From Streptomyces albiflavescens (GTDB lineage Bacteria; Actinomycetota; Actinomycetes; Streptomycetales; Streptomycetaceae), in contig NZ_BMMM01000035.1 in the NCBI RefSeq assembly GCF_014645835.1, positions 1-63,201 on the forward strand: a stretch of DNA of 63,201 nt. The letters are read 5' to 3'. Positions within the stretch are counted from its first letter, which is position 1. Each line of letters opens with the position of its first letter. The translations under genes were made by a program, and so were the position numbers. The notes under the pieces are model-generated. The model did no database searches. It saw only the letters and a program-made list of their open reading frames with translations, and was not told the DNA's origin. Below are positions 50,329 to 59,095 of the stretch, piece after piece.

Positions 50329-51948
50329 TCAGTTGGCGTGCGGCGGAAGCACCTGCACTGTGTCCCCGACCGCGCGTTCACCGGTCGCGTCCGAGGGGTT
50401 GTTGATGAGGGCGCCGTGCACGGCCATCGCGGTGGAGCCGCCGCCATCGAGGTTCAACGCTTGCACGGCACCGAGCGAGCGCATGAACTCGGCCGCCTCG
50501 TAGAGGGTGAAGCCCTCGCTGCCACCGGTCCGGCGCCCGTCGACCGTGGCCAGGATCAGCCGGCCCTTCCCGTCGACACCCGCCATGGTGCGCGGCTGAC
50601 GGGCGCTGGCCCAGGCGTATCCGAAGGACAGGTCTCGTGGGTCGACCACGCCCTCGGCGGTCGCGTCGATGTCGATGTGGCCGTCCTTTACGAGGGTGGG
50701 GGCGGCACTCACGATGGAGTCGTCACCGTCGAGTTCGACGCGCCGGCCGCTGGTGTCACGGATGACCTCGTCGACACGGATGCGACTGCCGGGCTCGGCG
50801 TTCGCGGTCAGCCAGTCGGCAGCACCGCCGATGCCTTGCAGGATGCGCCCGTCCGCTGGTACCCGCCCGCCGCGCGCACCGACCGAGACCACCCGGCCGG
50901 ACGCGTTGAGCACCGCCTGGACACCGGGCCCGGTGGGCAAGTCGGCACCGAACTCAGGGGTGAACTGGACCAGGTCGTCGGTCAGTCGGCAGGTGACGTC
51001 CTGCCAGGGCAGGTCACTGGGTGAGGCGCCGGAACGGCCGCAGTCGCGCACCAGTCCCGGCACCCGGTTGATGCCCTGGATCTGGTACGAGGAGTTTCCG
51101 GCCCGGGCGGTGACGGTGGTGGTCAGATCAGCCACACGGATGTGACGGCCACCGTCAGCGAGGATCAGCGCAGCGCGCGAGCCGGCCGCCATCGACCCCA
51201 ACTGGCCGTTGTAGGCGCCCAGACCGGACATGGTGCCCTGGACGCCGTCGGCGTCCGAGGTCACGAAGAAGCCACCGTTGACGGCAACCAGCGAGTTGAG
51301 CCGTGCGGCGACCGACGAGGTGGTCTTCCGCTGTGCGACATTGCCGTCGTGGGTACCCTCGACGGTGCCGTTGAAGACGCGGGGGTCGATCACCGCGACA
51401 TGCACGTTTTCCCGGTCGGCAGGCTGCTGGATGTCGTAGCCGGTCCAGGCGACGGAGGTGTGGAACCCTGCAGAGGTGATCGCCGCCGCCGCGGACTGGG
51501 CCGCGGCCTGGGTGGAGAAGGAGCCGACCCGTACCCGAAGCCCCATCACCCCGTGCGGGGTGTCGGAGTAGCCGGGCCACCGGACGCTCTCTACACGCGG
51601 ATCGAAACCCGCTCCGCGCAGCTTCCCTGCCGTGGTATCGGCCCAGCTCCGGGTGTTGACCTCGGACCAGGTCGCGGCACCGGTCAGCCGGCTGACGCCC
51701 GGTGACTGAACGGCGACCGTCCAGGTGTGCGTGACGTCGGGGTGCCGGAAGGTTCCGGTACGCACCTCTACGCCGGGTGCGAGGGTCTCGGTCGACCACT
51801 GTGTGGTCGCCGCGGGGATCGCGGGGTCGGCCTCCGCCGTGGTCGGCATCAGGGAGGGAACGGCGACGGCGAGTACGGCAGCGAGGCCGAGGCCCGCGCG
51901 CACGCGGGCGACACCTCGGGCGGGTTTGCCCAGGGCATTGTGGTCCAT
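50329..51948 (-). CDS. Secreted phosphodiester glycosidase (NAGPA-type) with SPOR-like repeats
   Basis: A 539-residue exported enzyme. ATG 51948 after GAGGA; signal peptide residues 1-41 (VRAGLGLAAVLAVAVPSLMP, A-E-A). Residues about 75-165 hold two SPOR-like peptidoglycan-binding segments (WADTTAGKLRGAGFDPRVES and RVGSFSTQAAAQSAAAAITS). Residues about 200-539 are the NAGPA domain, known for removing GlcNAc-1-phosphate caps: VAVNGGFFVTSDADGVQGTM, RLILATVDGRRTGGSEGFTL, EAAEFMRSLGAVQALNLDGG and GSTAMAV supply the hallmark VNGGFF and NLDGGGS motifs. A likely substrate is a cell-wall phosphodiester glycan. It has its own terminator and lies next to a Tat-exported phosphatase. Confidence 0.88.
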   Translation of the reverse strand: MDHNALGKPARGVARVRAGLGLAAVLAVAVPSLMPTTAEADPAIPAATTQWSTETLAPGVEVRTGTFRHPDVTHTWTVAVQSPGVSRLTGAATWSEVNTRSWADTTAGKLRGAGFDPRVESVRWPGYSDTPHGVMGLRVRVGSFSTQAAAQSAAAAITSAGFHTSVAWTGYDIQQPADRENVHVAVIDPRVFNGTVEGTHDGNVAQRKTTSSVAARLNSLVAVNGGFFVTSDADGVQGTMSGLGAYNGQLGSMAAGSRAALILADGGRHIRVADLTTTVTARAGNSSYQIQGINRVPGLVRDCGRSGASPSDLPWQDVTCRLTDDLVQFTPEFGADLPTGPGVQAVLNASGRVVSVGARGGRVPADGRILQGIGGAADWLTANAEPGSRIRVDEVIRDTSGRRVELDGDDSIVSAAPTLVKDGHIDIDATAEGVVDPRDLSFGYAWASARQPRTMAGVDGKGRLILATVDGRRTGGSEGFTLYEAAEFMRSLGAVQALNLDGGGSTAMAVHGALINNPSDATGERAVGDTVQVLPPHAN

Positions 51949-52260
51949 GGCTTCCTCACAGCTGGGGCGCGATGATGGCCGGTGGGGGCAACGACGTGCG
52001 GCCGTGTGCGCGATCCATCCCAAACAACCGCTACGACTCCCGTGGCTCCGGCACGTGAAGATCAGGAAAGGGGGCAGGAAACAACAGGCAGCGGCCTCGG
52101 CCCTGAGCAGGGAGGGGTGTCGAAGCCTTTGATCACGAACGGGGTCGCGCTGTTGACGCCCCCAGGCTCCTGCGGGACGCCCAGCGGGCGTGGCACATGG
52201 CAGCACGGACTCGCGGGGGCGGAGGGCAAGCCAACGACCACGGGGGAGTGAGGGGCTGGA
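51949..52260. other. Intergenic region, promoter of the phosphodiester glycosidase
   Basis: 312 bases without a gene. It separates two co-directional secreted hydrolase genes. A short CGCCC/GGGCG hairpin near 52180 follows the phosphatase stop at some distance; otherwise nothing was recognised. Confidence 0.45.
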
Positions 52261-53931
52261 TCAGCGCGGGTTTGGGCCGTCGTTGCGGGTGCGGCGCAGC
52301 GTGAAGGTGTCGACGGGCTCGGTCTGGCCATACGGGCCGGTGACGGCGTAATAGGTCACCGACATCGTCGTGGGTCCGCCGGCACGGGTGCCCGGGTCGA
52401 CGGAGAAGGCGACGAAGCCGTAGGGGTTGACGCGGTCGCGGACCGCCGACCACGGTGCCGGTTCCGACACATAGACGGGAGTCTTCCTGCCGCCCGCTCC
52501 AACAGGGCCGACGCCGGTGATGACGTTGCACTGGGGGGTGTCGAACAGCACGTCCATGGACGGGATAGAGGTGCCGCCTCCGCCGATGACCATGTGGACG
52601 GTTCCTGCGGTGGTGTCGACGAGGTCGGTGCGGGTTGCCGCCGGATCAGGTGTCATCGTGTCGTTGGACTGGTGGCCGCGGATCGGATGTGATCGCTCGT
52701 AGTGGTGTTCGTGACCGCAGACGACCACATCAACACCGTACTGATCGAACAACGGCAGCCATTCCTGACGGATGCCGAGGTCGGCGCCATTGCCCGGGTG
52801 GTCAGCCGTGGAGATGACGACCTGGTGCATGACGACGACGATCCAATCGATGCCCCTGTCCGCCCGGGTGCGTGCGAGTTCCGCCTCCAGCCACCGCCGC
52901 TGGGCGCCTCCGGAGTAGCCCCGGATGTAGGAATTGCCGCCGTCCTGATAGGCAACGTCGTCGTTGGCCAGGCTGACCACCCGCACGGACCCGACGGTGA
53001 ACGAGTACCACAGCCCGCTCGTCTCCGGATCGCCGTCGTTGCCGGGCAGCGCGAAGTACGTCTGATAGGCGGCGAATCCGATCGGCCCGTTGCCCAGCTC
53101 GTTCTCGTGGTTGCCGGCCGCCGGCATCCACGGCCGGAACCGGGCGGACCGGCTCGTCATGCCGAACCAGTCCGACCATGTACGGATGCGGTCGACGGCC
53201 AGGTTGGCGTAGCACAGGTCGCCGTTGATGAGGTGGAACAGCGGCGCGACGCCTTCCACAGCGGTGGTCACATCGCCCGCGTAGGGCGAGCCGAGATTGT
53301 CGTTGAGATAGGTGAGCTTCGCGGTGATCTTCGGCGGCAGGGGACCGTCCAGCTTGCCCACCGTCGGCGTGCCCTGGTCGCCGAAGCTGGTGAACGTGAA
53401 CGGAGCCCTGCCGCTCGGTCCTGTCCGGAACGACCCCGGTTCGGGCGTCGCCCCGTCGTGTACGGCGGCGTACACGTACTCGGTGCCGGGTCGCAGCCGA
53501 CTCAGCCTGGCGTGGTGTGCGTAGATCGTTTGCCCGGACTTCGCGTCCTTGTAGTACGAGGTCTGAGCCGCGATGTGGTTGCCCAGGCCGCCGGCCGGCG
53601 TGCCGAGCAGGACGCGTGGCCGCTGCACCGGCACCGGCGTCTGCCAGGACACCACGACCTCACGGGAGGCATCCGCACCGAACTGCAGGTGGAGGCCGCT
53701 CACCGGCGGCATACCGGATCCCTCGGGGCGGACCCACAACACCGGTGAGGCGGCAGCCGGTTGCGCCGCCGCCAAAGCCCCTACCCCGGCGGCTGCGGCA
53801 CCTGCCGCGCTGAGCAGCCTCCGTCGGCTCACGCCTTGATCCGTCCCCGGTCCGGTGGTCGCGATCCCCGCACCGGACTCACCTGCCGCCATGCCGGCGC
53901 CTCTTCCACTTCCTGTTGATGTCGTCGTCAT
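52261..53931 (-). CDS. Tat-exported purple-acid-phosphatase-like metallophosphoesterase
   Basis: A 556-residue exported phosphatase. Twin-arginine signal SRRRLLSAAGAAAAGVGAL at about residues 33-51, cleaved near AAA-S. An N-terminal fibronectin-like domain (VSWQTPVPVQRPRVLLGTPA, LRPGTEYVYAAV) precedes the catalytic domain with all five purple-acid-phosphatase blocks: FTSFGDQGTP, HLINGDLCYAN, MPAAGNHENE, VVVMHQVVIS and VVVCGHEHHYERS. These bind a dinuclear metal centre. The ATG at 53931 has a weak ribosome site and an in-frame ATG lies closer to the Tat motif. It is divergent from a MarR-type regulator with a 159-base shared region. Confidence 0.9.
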   Translation of the reverse strand: MTTTSTGSGRGAGMAAGESGAGIATTGPGTDQGVSRRRLLSAAGAAAAGVGALAAAQPAAASPVLWVRPEGSGMPPVSGLHLQFGADASREVVVSWQTPVPVQRPRVLLGTPAGGLGNHIAAQTSYYKDAKSGQTIYAHHARLSRLRPGTEYVYAAVHDGATPEPGSFRTGPSGRAPFTFTSFGDQGTPTVGKLDGPLPPKITAKLTYLNDNLGSPYAGDVTTAVEGVAPLFHLINGDLCYANLAVDRIRTWSDWFGMTSRSARFRPWMPAAGNHENELGNGPIGFAAYQTYFALPGNDGDPETSGLWYSFTVGSVRVVSLANDDVAYQDGGNSYIRGYSGGAQRRWLEAELARTRADRGIDWIVVVMHQVVISTADHPGNGADLGIRQEWLPLFDQYGVDVVVCGHEHHYERSHPIRGHQSNDTMTPDPAATRTDLVDTTAGTVHMVIGGGGTSIPSMDVLFDTPQCNVITGVGPVGAGGRKTPVYVSEPAPWSAVRDRVNPYGFVAFSVDPGTRAGGPTTMSVTYYAVTGPYGQTEPVDTFTLRRTRNDGPNPR

Positions 53932-54090
53932 GCAGGCAACGTCCCACCCACCTGTCGCCGTCCGACACCGGCAAGCCATGAACATCGCGACAATCGGCGC
54001 TACCGGGAAACGACCGGAGGCAGAACCCGGACAACTATCCGCGGCCTTGGACGGATTGCGGCGCGCGGCGCCGGACTGCAGGCTGGCGGG

Positions 54091-54582
54091 GTGGACGAGC
54101 GAGCGGATACGGTGCGCGGACTAGATGCCGCGCTGCAGGAGCTGCGGCACGGGCGGTTCGGGTTGTACGGTCCCTTGGTTCGGGAGCGCTTCCTGGACGG
54201 ACTGCCAGCAGGGGTCACCGCGACCGGCTACCGCGTGCTGCGGTTCATCGAAGCCAGCTCGCCACCCCCACCGACCCTGTCCGACGTTGCCGCCCTGCTG
54301 CTGACCGATCGCGCCCGCGCCGTACGCGTAGTGGACCGGCTTGCCGCGGACGACCTCGTGGTTCGCGTCCAGGACCCCGTGGATCGGCGGATACGCAGGG
54401 TGCAGTTGAGCGAAGCAGGACGCCGACATCTCGCCCAAGCCGCCGCGCACCGCTCACGGCTGTTGGCGGCGGCTCTGTCGGACTGGTCCCGCGAAGACCT
54501 CGAAGGCCTCGCGGCCTGCGTCGACCGACTCAACGAGTCCGTGGCGCGGCGCTTGCTTTCCTCTGAGCACCACATGCACTGA
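54091..54582 (+). CDS. MarR-family transcriptional regulator
   Basis: A 163-residue DNA-binding protein, GTG start. The winged helix is clear: VTATGYRVLRFIEASSPPPP, TLSDVAALLLTDRARAVRVV, DRLAADDLVVRVQDPVDRRI, RRVQLSEAGRRHLAQAA, followed by a C-terminal dimerisation helix to VARRLLSSE. It is divergent from the purple-acid-phosphatase gene and may regulate it. No ligand can be inferred. The ribosome site is weak. Confidence 0.87.
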   Translation: MDERADTVRGLDAALQELRHGRFGLYGPLVRERFLDGLPAGVTATGYRVLRFIEASSPPPPTLSDVAALLLTDRARAVRVVDRLAADDLVVRVQDPVDRRIRRVQLSEAGRRHLAQAAAHRSRLLAAALSDWSREDLEGLAACVDRLNESVARRLLSSEHHMH

Positions 54583-55198
54583 CCCAGCGTCAAGTCAGAA
54601 CAACCCCACGCAAAAGCCGGGGCCTCCGGTGGAAATAGACAGAGCGCGGTCAGCAGCAGGGCCCGCGCGCTTCCCGTGGTGGTGTGGCCGACCGCCAGCC
54701 GCGAGTTGTCGTCGTAGTTCGACGCCCTCACCTTGCATCACAGCAAGGCCCTCCTCCTCCGCTGGAACCTCGGAGTCGAGAAGGCTCTCCAGAGCCCGCC
54801 GAGCAGGGCCGGGCGGCACCGCGGATGGAGCTCCTGGAGCGGGTGTCGCAGGTTGGAATCCTGCCGGGGCACAGAAGAAAGGGCCGGCTCAGGAGGGTTT
54901 CCCTCCCAGGCTGGTCCTTCGCCGTTTCAGGCGCCGTGCCACGTGCGTGCCGCTCCAAGCCCTGATCAACGCGGTCACTACGGGGCACGGCCTTGATCTC
55001 CACTGCCAGGTTCAACGAACTACCGGTAACGCGGCCGTACTGAGTCGACGGAAAGGCCTCAGTGGTAACGAAGGGTGAGTCAACGCTACATACGGTTGAT
55101 TGGATGTGAAAGGTCCCCAAGATGGATGAAATCGCCTAAGTTATTCCGATTAGGATGGACTGCTGGATGTAGATCGCTACAGGTCCACATCCGATCAC
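54583..55198. other. Gene-poor region with tRNA relic and AT-rich promoter
   Basis: 616 bases. A minus-strand frame at 54595-54819 (MPPGPARRALESLLDSEVPA start) is not recognisable. A tRNA 3-prime-half relic lies at 54843-54872. From 55075 to 55198 the DNA is distinctly AT-richer and contains TGTAG-ATCG-CTACA (55168-55181) nested in GGATGT/ACATCC (55165-55192), a candidate operator for the large SpoIIE gene. Confidence 0.45.
54843..54872 (+). pseudogene. tRNA 3-prime-half remnant (T-arm and acceptor strand)
   Basis: GTGTC variable loop, T-stem GCAGG (54848-54852), 7-base loop TTGGAAT, T-stem CCTGC (54860-54864), then CGGGGCA like an acceptor 3-prime strand and discriminator. Canonical TTCGAAT has become TTGGAAT, and the acceptor strand appears one G short. 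No 5-prime half is found upstream. The pattern fits a leftover attachment site of an integrated element or a decayed tRNA. Confidence 0.5.
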
Positions 55199-58100
55199 AT
55201 GCGGCCCAGCGGGTACCCAAGCGGTGAGCGGAGGCGACAGTCCTCAGTGGTGAATACCAGAGACGGCGAAGCAGGCAACACCGGCCCGTCCATGCCCCAC
55301 GTCCCCCATCCGCTGCACCAACCGCAGGGCCTGCGGACCATACAGACCGTGCGGCCCTTGGAGCGACACCGCATGCGGCTGCAGCTGCTCGACGCCGTGG
55401 ACGAGGACCAGCGCGATGTCGAGGTGCTGCTGACCGCGCTTCAGCAGGCGGTAGCCGAGGTGCACGGCCTGGGCGGCATGGTGCATCTCCCGGGCGGTGG
55501 CATGAGCGGCATCCTGTACCTGGTCGCCGACAGCGGCCTGCCGGAGTCGATGACCCGGCCCTGGCTGATCATCCCGGTACGGGGCACGGCGCCGCCCAGC
55601 AGGGCCGCCCGCAACGACACCATCACCTGGCAGCCCGACCTGGCCCCGCCTGACCCGGTGCCGGGCCGGGACCCCGCGGCCCTGTGGCCTTCCCGACTCC
55701 CCGCCGGCATCGGTCACCTGGCCGTCCCCATTCCGAGCGGTAGCTGGCGGCGCGGCGCGCTCTCCGTCCTCTTCACCCCGGGCGCCGAGCCCGGCGCGGT
55801 GGAGCGCGCGTTTCTGAACGAGGTGGCGGCATGGATGTCCGGGAGGCTCAGGTCGTCCGCAATCCTCAATCCGTCCCCCACCCTGCTGCGCGCCCTGGAG
55901 AACGGGCCAGGACCGCGGGAGGCCGCCGCCCCGTGGGACGCGGAACGGGTGCCCTCCATCACGTACACCTGGGACCTGTGCACCGGTGAGCTGACCTCCG
56001 ACCTGCCCGTCGAGGAGGTGCTGGCCGGCATCGATCCGGAGGTGATGAGCGGCGGTATCGAGGCGTGGGCAGAGCTGATCCACCCGGACGACCTGCCTGG
56101 GGCGGTAGCCGGCTTCGACACGGGCATCCAGATGCGCGGCGGCTTCCAGAACGAGTACCGGATCCGGCGCCAGGACGGCACATACCTCTGGATCGAGGCC
56201 CGTGCCCGCACGATCACGGACGAAGAGGGGACGCCGGTGAAGGTGATCGGCACCCTCCGGGACAGCAGCGAAACGCATGCCGCCGCCGAGTCGGTGGGGT
56301 GGGCCCTGCGACACATGAGTGACGGCTTCGTCTCCCTGGACACGGACTGGCGCATCGGATTTCTCAATCAGGCCGCCGAGCGGCTCCTCGGCGCCGCAGG
56401 AGATGTGGCCGGAGCCCTGCTCTGGAACATTCCTGCGGTACGTGCCGTACCGGGGCTGGAGCAACGGTGCCGGGCCACGGTGGCCGAGGGCCAGCCGGCC
56501 GGATTCGACGTACCGGGGCTGGACGGGACGTCCTGGTACCACCTGCGGCTGGTGCCGGTGCCGGAAGGCCTCACGCTCTACATCACCGACACCACCGAGC
56601 GGCATCTGCGGGAGGCGGAGCGGGCGGCGGCGGAGCGGGCGGCGGCGGAGCGGGCGGCCCTGGTGCAGCGGATTACGCGGGAGCTGGCCGAGGCTGTCAC
56701 GGCCCAGGATGTGATGACGGCGGTGGCCGACGGCGTGATGGCACCCCTCGGAGCCACCGGACTCATCATGCTCGGCGTGGTCGGCGACCGGCTGACCGTG
56801 GTCGGCTCTCGGGGATACTCGGAGCACTTCACCCGGCTGCTGGACGGGCAGTGGACAGTGCGGGACACCACGAACCCGGTGGGGGACGCCCTGCTCACCC
56901 GCACCCCCCTCTGCATCTCCTCCCCGGAGGAGTTCCTGAAGTGTTACCCGGGGAACGAGATCCTGATCCGGGAGGGCGGCAAGCAGGCGTGGGCCTTTCT
57001 GCCGCTGGCGGTATCGGGGCGCGGGATCGGCGCGGCGGTGCTCTGCTTCGGCCGACCGCGGGTGCTGGACGATGACGAACGAACGCTGCTGACCGCGCTC
57101 AGCGGACTGATCGCGCAGGCTTTGGAGCGGGCCGGGCTCTATGACGAGGCGACGACCCGGGCTCGCACTCTCCAGCGCAGCCTGCTGCCGCAGGCACTGC
57201 CCAAGCTGCCCGAGGTGACGGCGGCGGCGCGCTACCAGTCGGCCAAGCAGGGAGCCGACGTCGGCGGTGACTGGTACGACGTGATCCCGCTCTCCGCGGC
57301 CCGGGTGGCGCTCGTGATCGGCGACGTCATGGGCCACGGCATGGCCGAGGCCGCCACCATGGGCAGGCTCCGCACGGCCGTCCGGACCCTCTCGGAGCTG
57401 GAGCTGCCGCCCGACGAAATCCTCGGCCATCTCAACGACATCGTCGGCGAGCAGGGCACCGATGCGTTCGTGACGTGCCTGTACGGCATCTACGACCCGG
57501 TGACCCGGCTTCTGTCGTACGCCAGCGCCGGTCAGCCGCCCCCGGCGGTGGCCCACCCCGACGGCACCGTCACCTTCCTGCCCATGACCCCGGACCCGCC
57601 ACTGGGAGTGGCCGCACCGCCCTTCGAAACCCGCGAGACCCTACTGCCCGCCGACAGCCTGCTCGCCCTCTACAGCGACGGCCTGGTGGAGAGCAAGGAC
57701 AGGGATGTCACCACCGGCATGAACCGCCTCGCCGAGCTCCTCTTCGAGTCCGTGAACGCCATGCCCGCCTCACCGGCGGACGCATCCGACCTGGACGCCC
57801 TCTGTGCCACCCTCACCTCCGCTCTCCTCCCCGCCCACGGCGAGCTGATAGACGACGCCGCCCTGCTGCTGGTCCGCACCCACCCGCTGGAGGCGGAGAA
57901 CGTCGCCGAGTGGCCGTTGCCGGAGGACCCGGTGGCGGCGGGCCAGGCCCGCGACCTGATCCGCGCCCAGCTCACCGACTGGGACCTGACCGATGAGGAC
58001 CTGGTCATGACCACCGAACTCCTGGTCAGCGAGCTGGTCGGGAACGTCGTCCGGCACGCCTGCGGCCCCATCCGGCTGCGCATGCTCCGCAGCCGCGCAC

Positions 58101-58282
58101 TGATCTGCGAGGTTTCCGACGCCAGCCTGACCACGCCGCACATCCGCCACACCTCCGCCACCGACGAGGGCGGCCGCGGCCTGCAGCTCATCTCCGCACT
58201 CTGCCAGCGCTGGGGCACCCGCCACACCCGCACCGGCAAGTCCATCTGGACCGAACAGCCCCTCCCCGGCGCCTCAGTTTGA
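55199..58282 (+). CDS. Multi-domain PAS/GAF SpoIIE phosphatase fused to an anti-sigma-type HATPase
   Basis: A 1027-residue cytosolic signalling protein. In order: N-terminal GAF-like sensor (about 60-230), PAS 1 (ITYTWDLCTGELTSDLPVEE, then YRIRRQDGTYLWIEARARTI), PAS 2 (FVSLDTDWRIGFLNQAAERL), an Ala/Glu coiled coil (AERAAAERAAAERAAL), GAF 2 (AVTAQDVMTAVADGVMAPLG to ALERAGLYDEA), SpoIIE phosphatase (QGADVGGDWYDVIPLS, VIGDVMGHGMAEAATMG, YASAGQPPPAV, LLALYSDGLVESKD, DDAALLLVRTH) and a C-terminal RsbW-like HATPase (TTELLVSELVGNVVRHACGP, DEGGRGLQLISAL). It carries opposing phosphatase and kinase activities toward STAS proteins. The start is uncertain (ATG 55199, GTG 55247/55250 or ATG 55292). Confidence 0.9.
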   Translation: MRPSGYPSGERRRQSSVVNTRDGEAGNTGPSMPHVPHPLHQPQGLRTIQTVRPLERHRMRLQLLDAVDEDQRDVEVLLTALQQAVAEVHGLGGMVHLPGGGMSGILYLVADSGLPESMTRPWLIIPVRGTAPPSRAARNDTITWQPDLAPPDPVPGRDPAALWPSRLPAGIGHLAVPIPSGSWRRGALSVLFTPGAEPGAVERAFLNEVAAWMSGRLRSSAILNPSPTLLRALENGPGPREAAAPWDAERVPSITYTWDLCTGELTSDLPVEEVLAGIDPEVMSGGIEAWAELIHPDDLPGAVAGFDTGIQMRGGFQNEYRIRRQDGTYLWIEARARTITDEEGTPVKVIGTLRDSSETHAAAESVGWALRHMSDGFVSLDTDWRIGFLNQAAERLLGAAGDVAGALLWNIPAVRAVPGLEQRCRATVAEGQPAGFDVPGLDGTSWYHLRLVPVPEGLTLYITDTTERHLREAERAAAERAAAERAALVQRITRELAEAVTAQDVMTAVADGVMAPLGATGLIMLGVVGDRLTVVGSRGYSEHFTRLLDGQWTVRDTTNPVGDALLTRTPLCISSPEEFLKCYPGNEILIREGGKQAWAFLPLAVSGRGIGAAVLCFGRPRVLDDDERTLLTALSGLIAQALERAGLYDEATTRARTLQRSLLPQALPKLPEVTAAARYQSAKQGADVGGDWYDVIPLSAARVALVIGDVMGHGMAEAATMGRLRTAVRTLSELELPPDEILGHLNDIVGEQGTDAFVTCLYGIYDPVTRLLSYASAGQPPPAVAHPDGTVTFLPMTPDPPLGVAAPPFETRETLLPADSLLALYSDGLVESKDRDVTTGMNRLAELLFESVNAMPASPADASDLDALCATLTSALLPAHGELIDDAALLLVRTHPLEAENVAEWPLPEDPVAAGQARDLIRAQLTDWDLTDEDLVMTTELLVSELVGNVVRHACGPIRLRMLRSRALICEVSDASLTTPHIRHTSATDEGGRGLQLISALCQRWGTRHTRTGKSIWTEQPLPGASV

Positions 58283-58368
58283 TCTTTAACCTCGCACGTC
58301 ACCGTTCGCCCGGATAGGCACCCGAACTCGCCGCAAATGATCGGGCACAGTCCGTTTGAAGGCGGACC

Positions 58369-58638
58369 CTAGTTACAGCCGGGGCCGGTGGTGGAGCTGG
58401 TGCAGGTGTTGTGGCCGGAGCCGCCGTCGTTGGCGTTGGTACCGGAGCCGCCGTCGAGAGCGTCGTTGTCGGGGCCGCCGTCGAGAGCGTCGTTGTCGGG
58501 GCCGCCGAAAAGGGTGTCGTCGCCGTTCCCGCCAGTGAGGATGTCGTTGCCGCTGCCGCCCTCGACGCGGTCGTTGCCGCCGCGGCCATCGACCACATCG
58601 TTGCCTGCCAGAGCGAAGATCACGTCGTTGCCGGGGGT
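58369..58638 (-). pseudogene. RTX-type calcium-binding repeat fragment
   Basis: The minus strand reads GTPGNDVIFALAGNDVVDGR, GGNDRVEGGSGNDILTGGNG and DDTLFGGPDNDALDGG, classic GGxGxDxLx nonapeptide repeats that bind Ca2+ in secreted proteins. It ends with a Cys-containing tail and stop. It is the C-terminal end of a secreted calcium-binding protein; the upstream half has been replaced by Tn3 transposase relic sequence in the same frame. Confidence 0.75.
58453..58506. repeat. Exact 27-bp tandem duplication within the RTX repeats
   Basis: Bases 58453-58479 are repeated identically at 58480-58506 and encode two copies of the nonapeptide GGPDNDALD. Identity at the DNA level indicates recent slippage or unequal exchange. 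Confidence 0.8.
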
Positions 58639-58674
58639 GCCGGGGCGTGGGCCTGGTCGTCCATGAGCCGGATC

Positions 58675-59083
58675 TCGGCCGGCCACCCTGAGCATGTCGC
58701 CCCAGTGTGCGTGGATGCGGTGCAGGCGCACGGTGTGGCGGGAGGCGTCCTGCAGGCCCGTAGCCAGCACCGGCGTGGGTGCGCCACAGCCGGGCGTTGG
58801 AGACGTCGGCGATTCTCGGTGAGAACTGGTAGCCGCAGATGGCGAACAGGCCGAGGACGATGTCGCTGTAGCTCGCGGTGTCGGTGATGACGGTCTCCGG
58901 CCTCACCCGCCGTCCCGGTTGCGGAGCGAGTCGAGGATGCACAGCGAGTCGCGCAGGGTGCCGGGCACCACGACGCCGCCCAGGCCCATGACCTGGTCGT
59001 TGACGACGTTCAGCCAGGTGGCGCTTCTTGCACAGCCCGAAGTACCGCGGGCCGTAGCCCGCGTGGATCGTCAGGACGGGCAC
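58675..59083 (-). pseudogene. Tn3-family transposase C-terminal remnant, frameshifted
   Basis: Minus-strand pieces in different frames, in order: LTIHAGYGPRYFG; ATWLNVVNDQVMGLGGVVVP with GTLRDSLCILDSLRNRDG; RPETVITDTASYSDIVLGLF with AICGYQFSPRIADVSNARLW; DASRHTVRLHRIHAHWGDML. Together they match the C-terminal half of Tn3/Tn4556-type transposases of actinomycetes, including the TDTASYSD block. At least three frame changes make it inactive. It fuses directly into the RTX fragment. Confidence 0.8.
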
Positions 59084-59095
59084 AGGCTCATTGCC

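Noticed and set aside
52702..53748. Plus-strand 348-codon frame opposite the purple-acid phosphatase
   Set aside because: Shadow of a gene that shows all five metallophosphoesterase blocks on the minus strand.
55244..57556. Minus-strand 770-codon frame opposite the large SpoIIE gene
   Set aside because: Arg/His/Gly-rich antisense shadow; no motif.
58283..58368. Possible start of a plus-strand gene after the large SpoIIE protein
   Set aside because: No ribosome site or protein-like frame; the DNA leads straight into the RTX fragment on the other strand.
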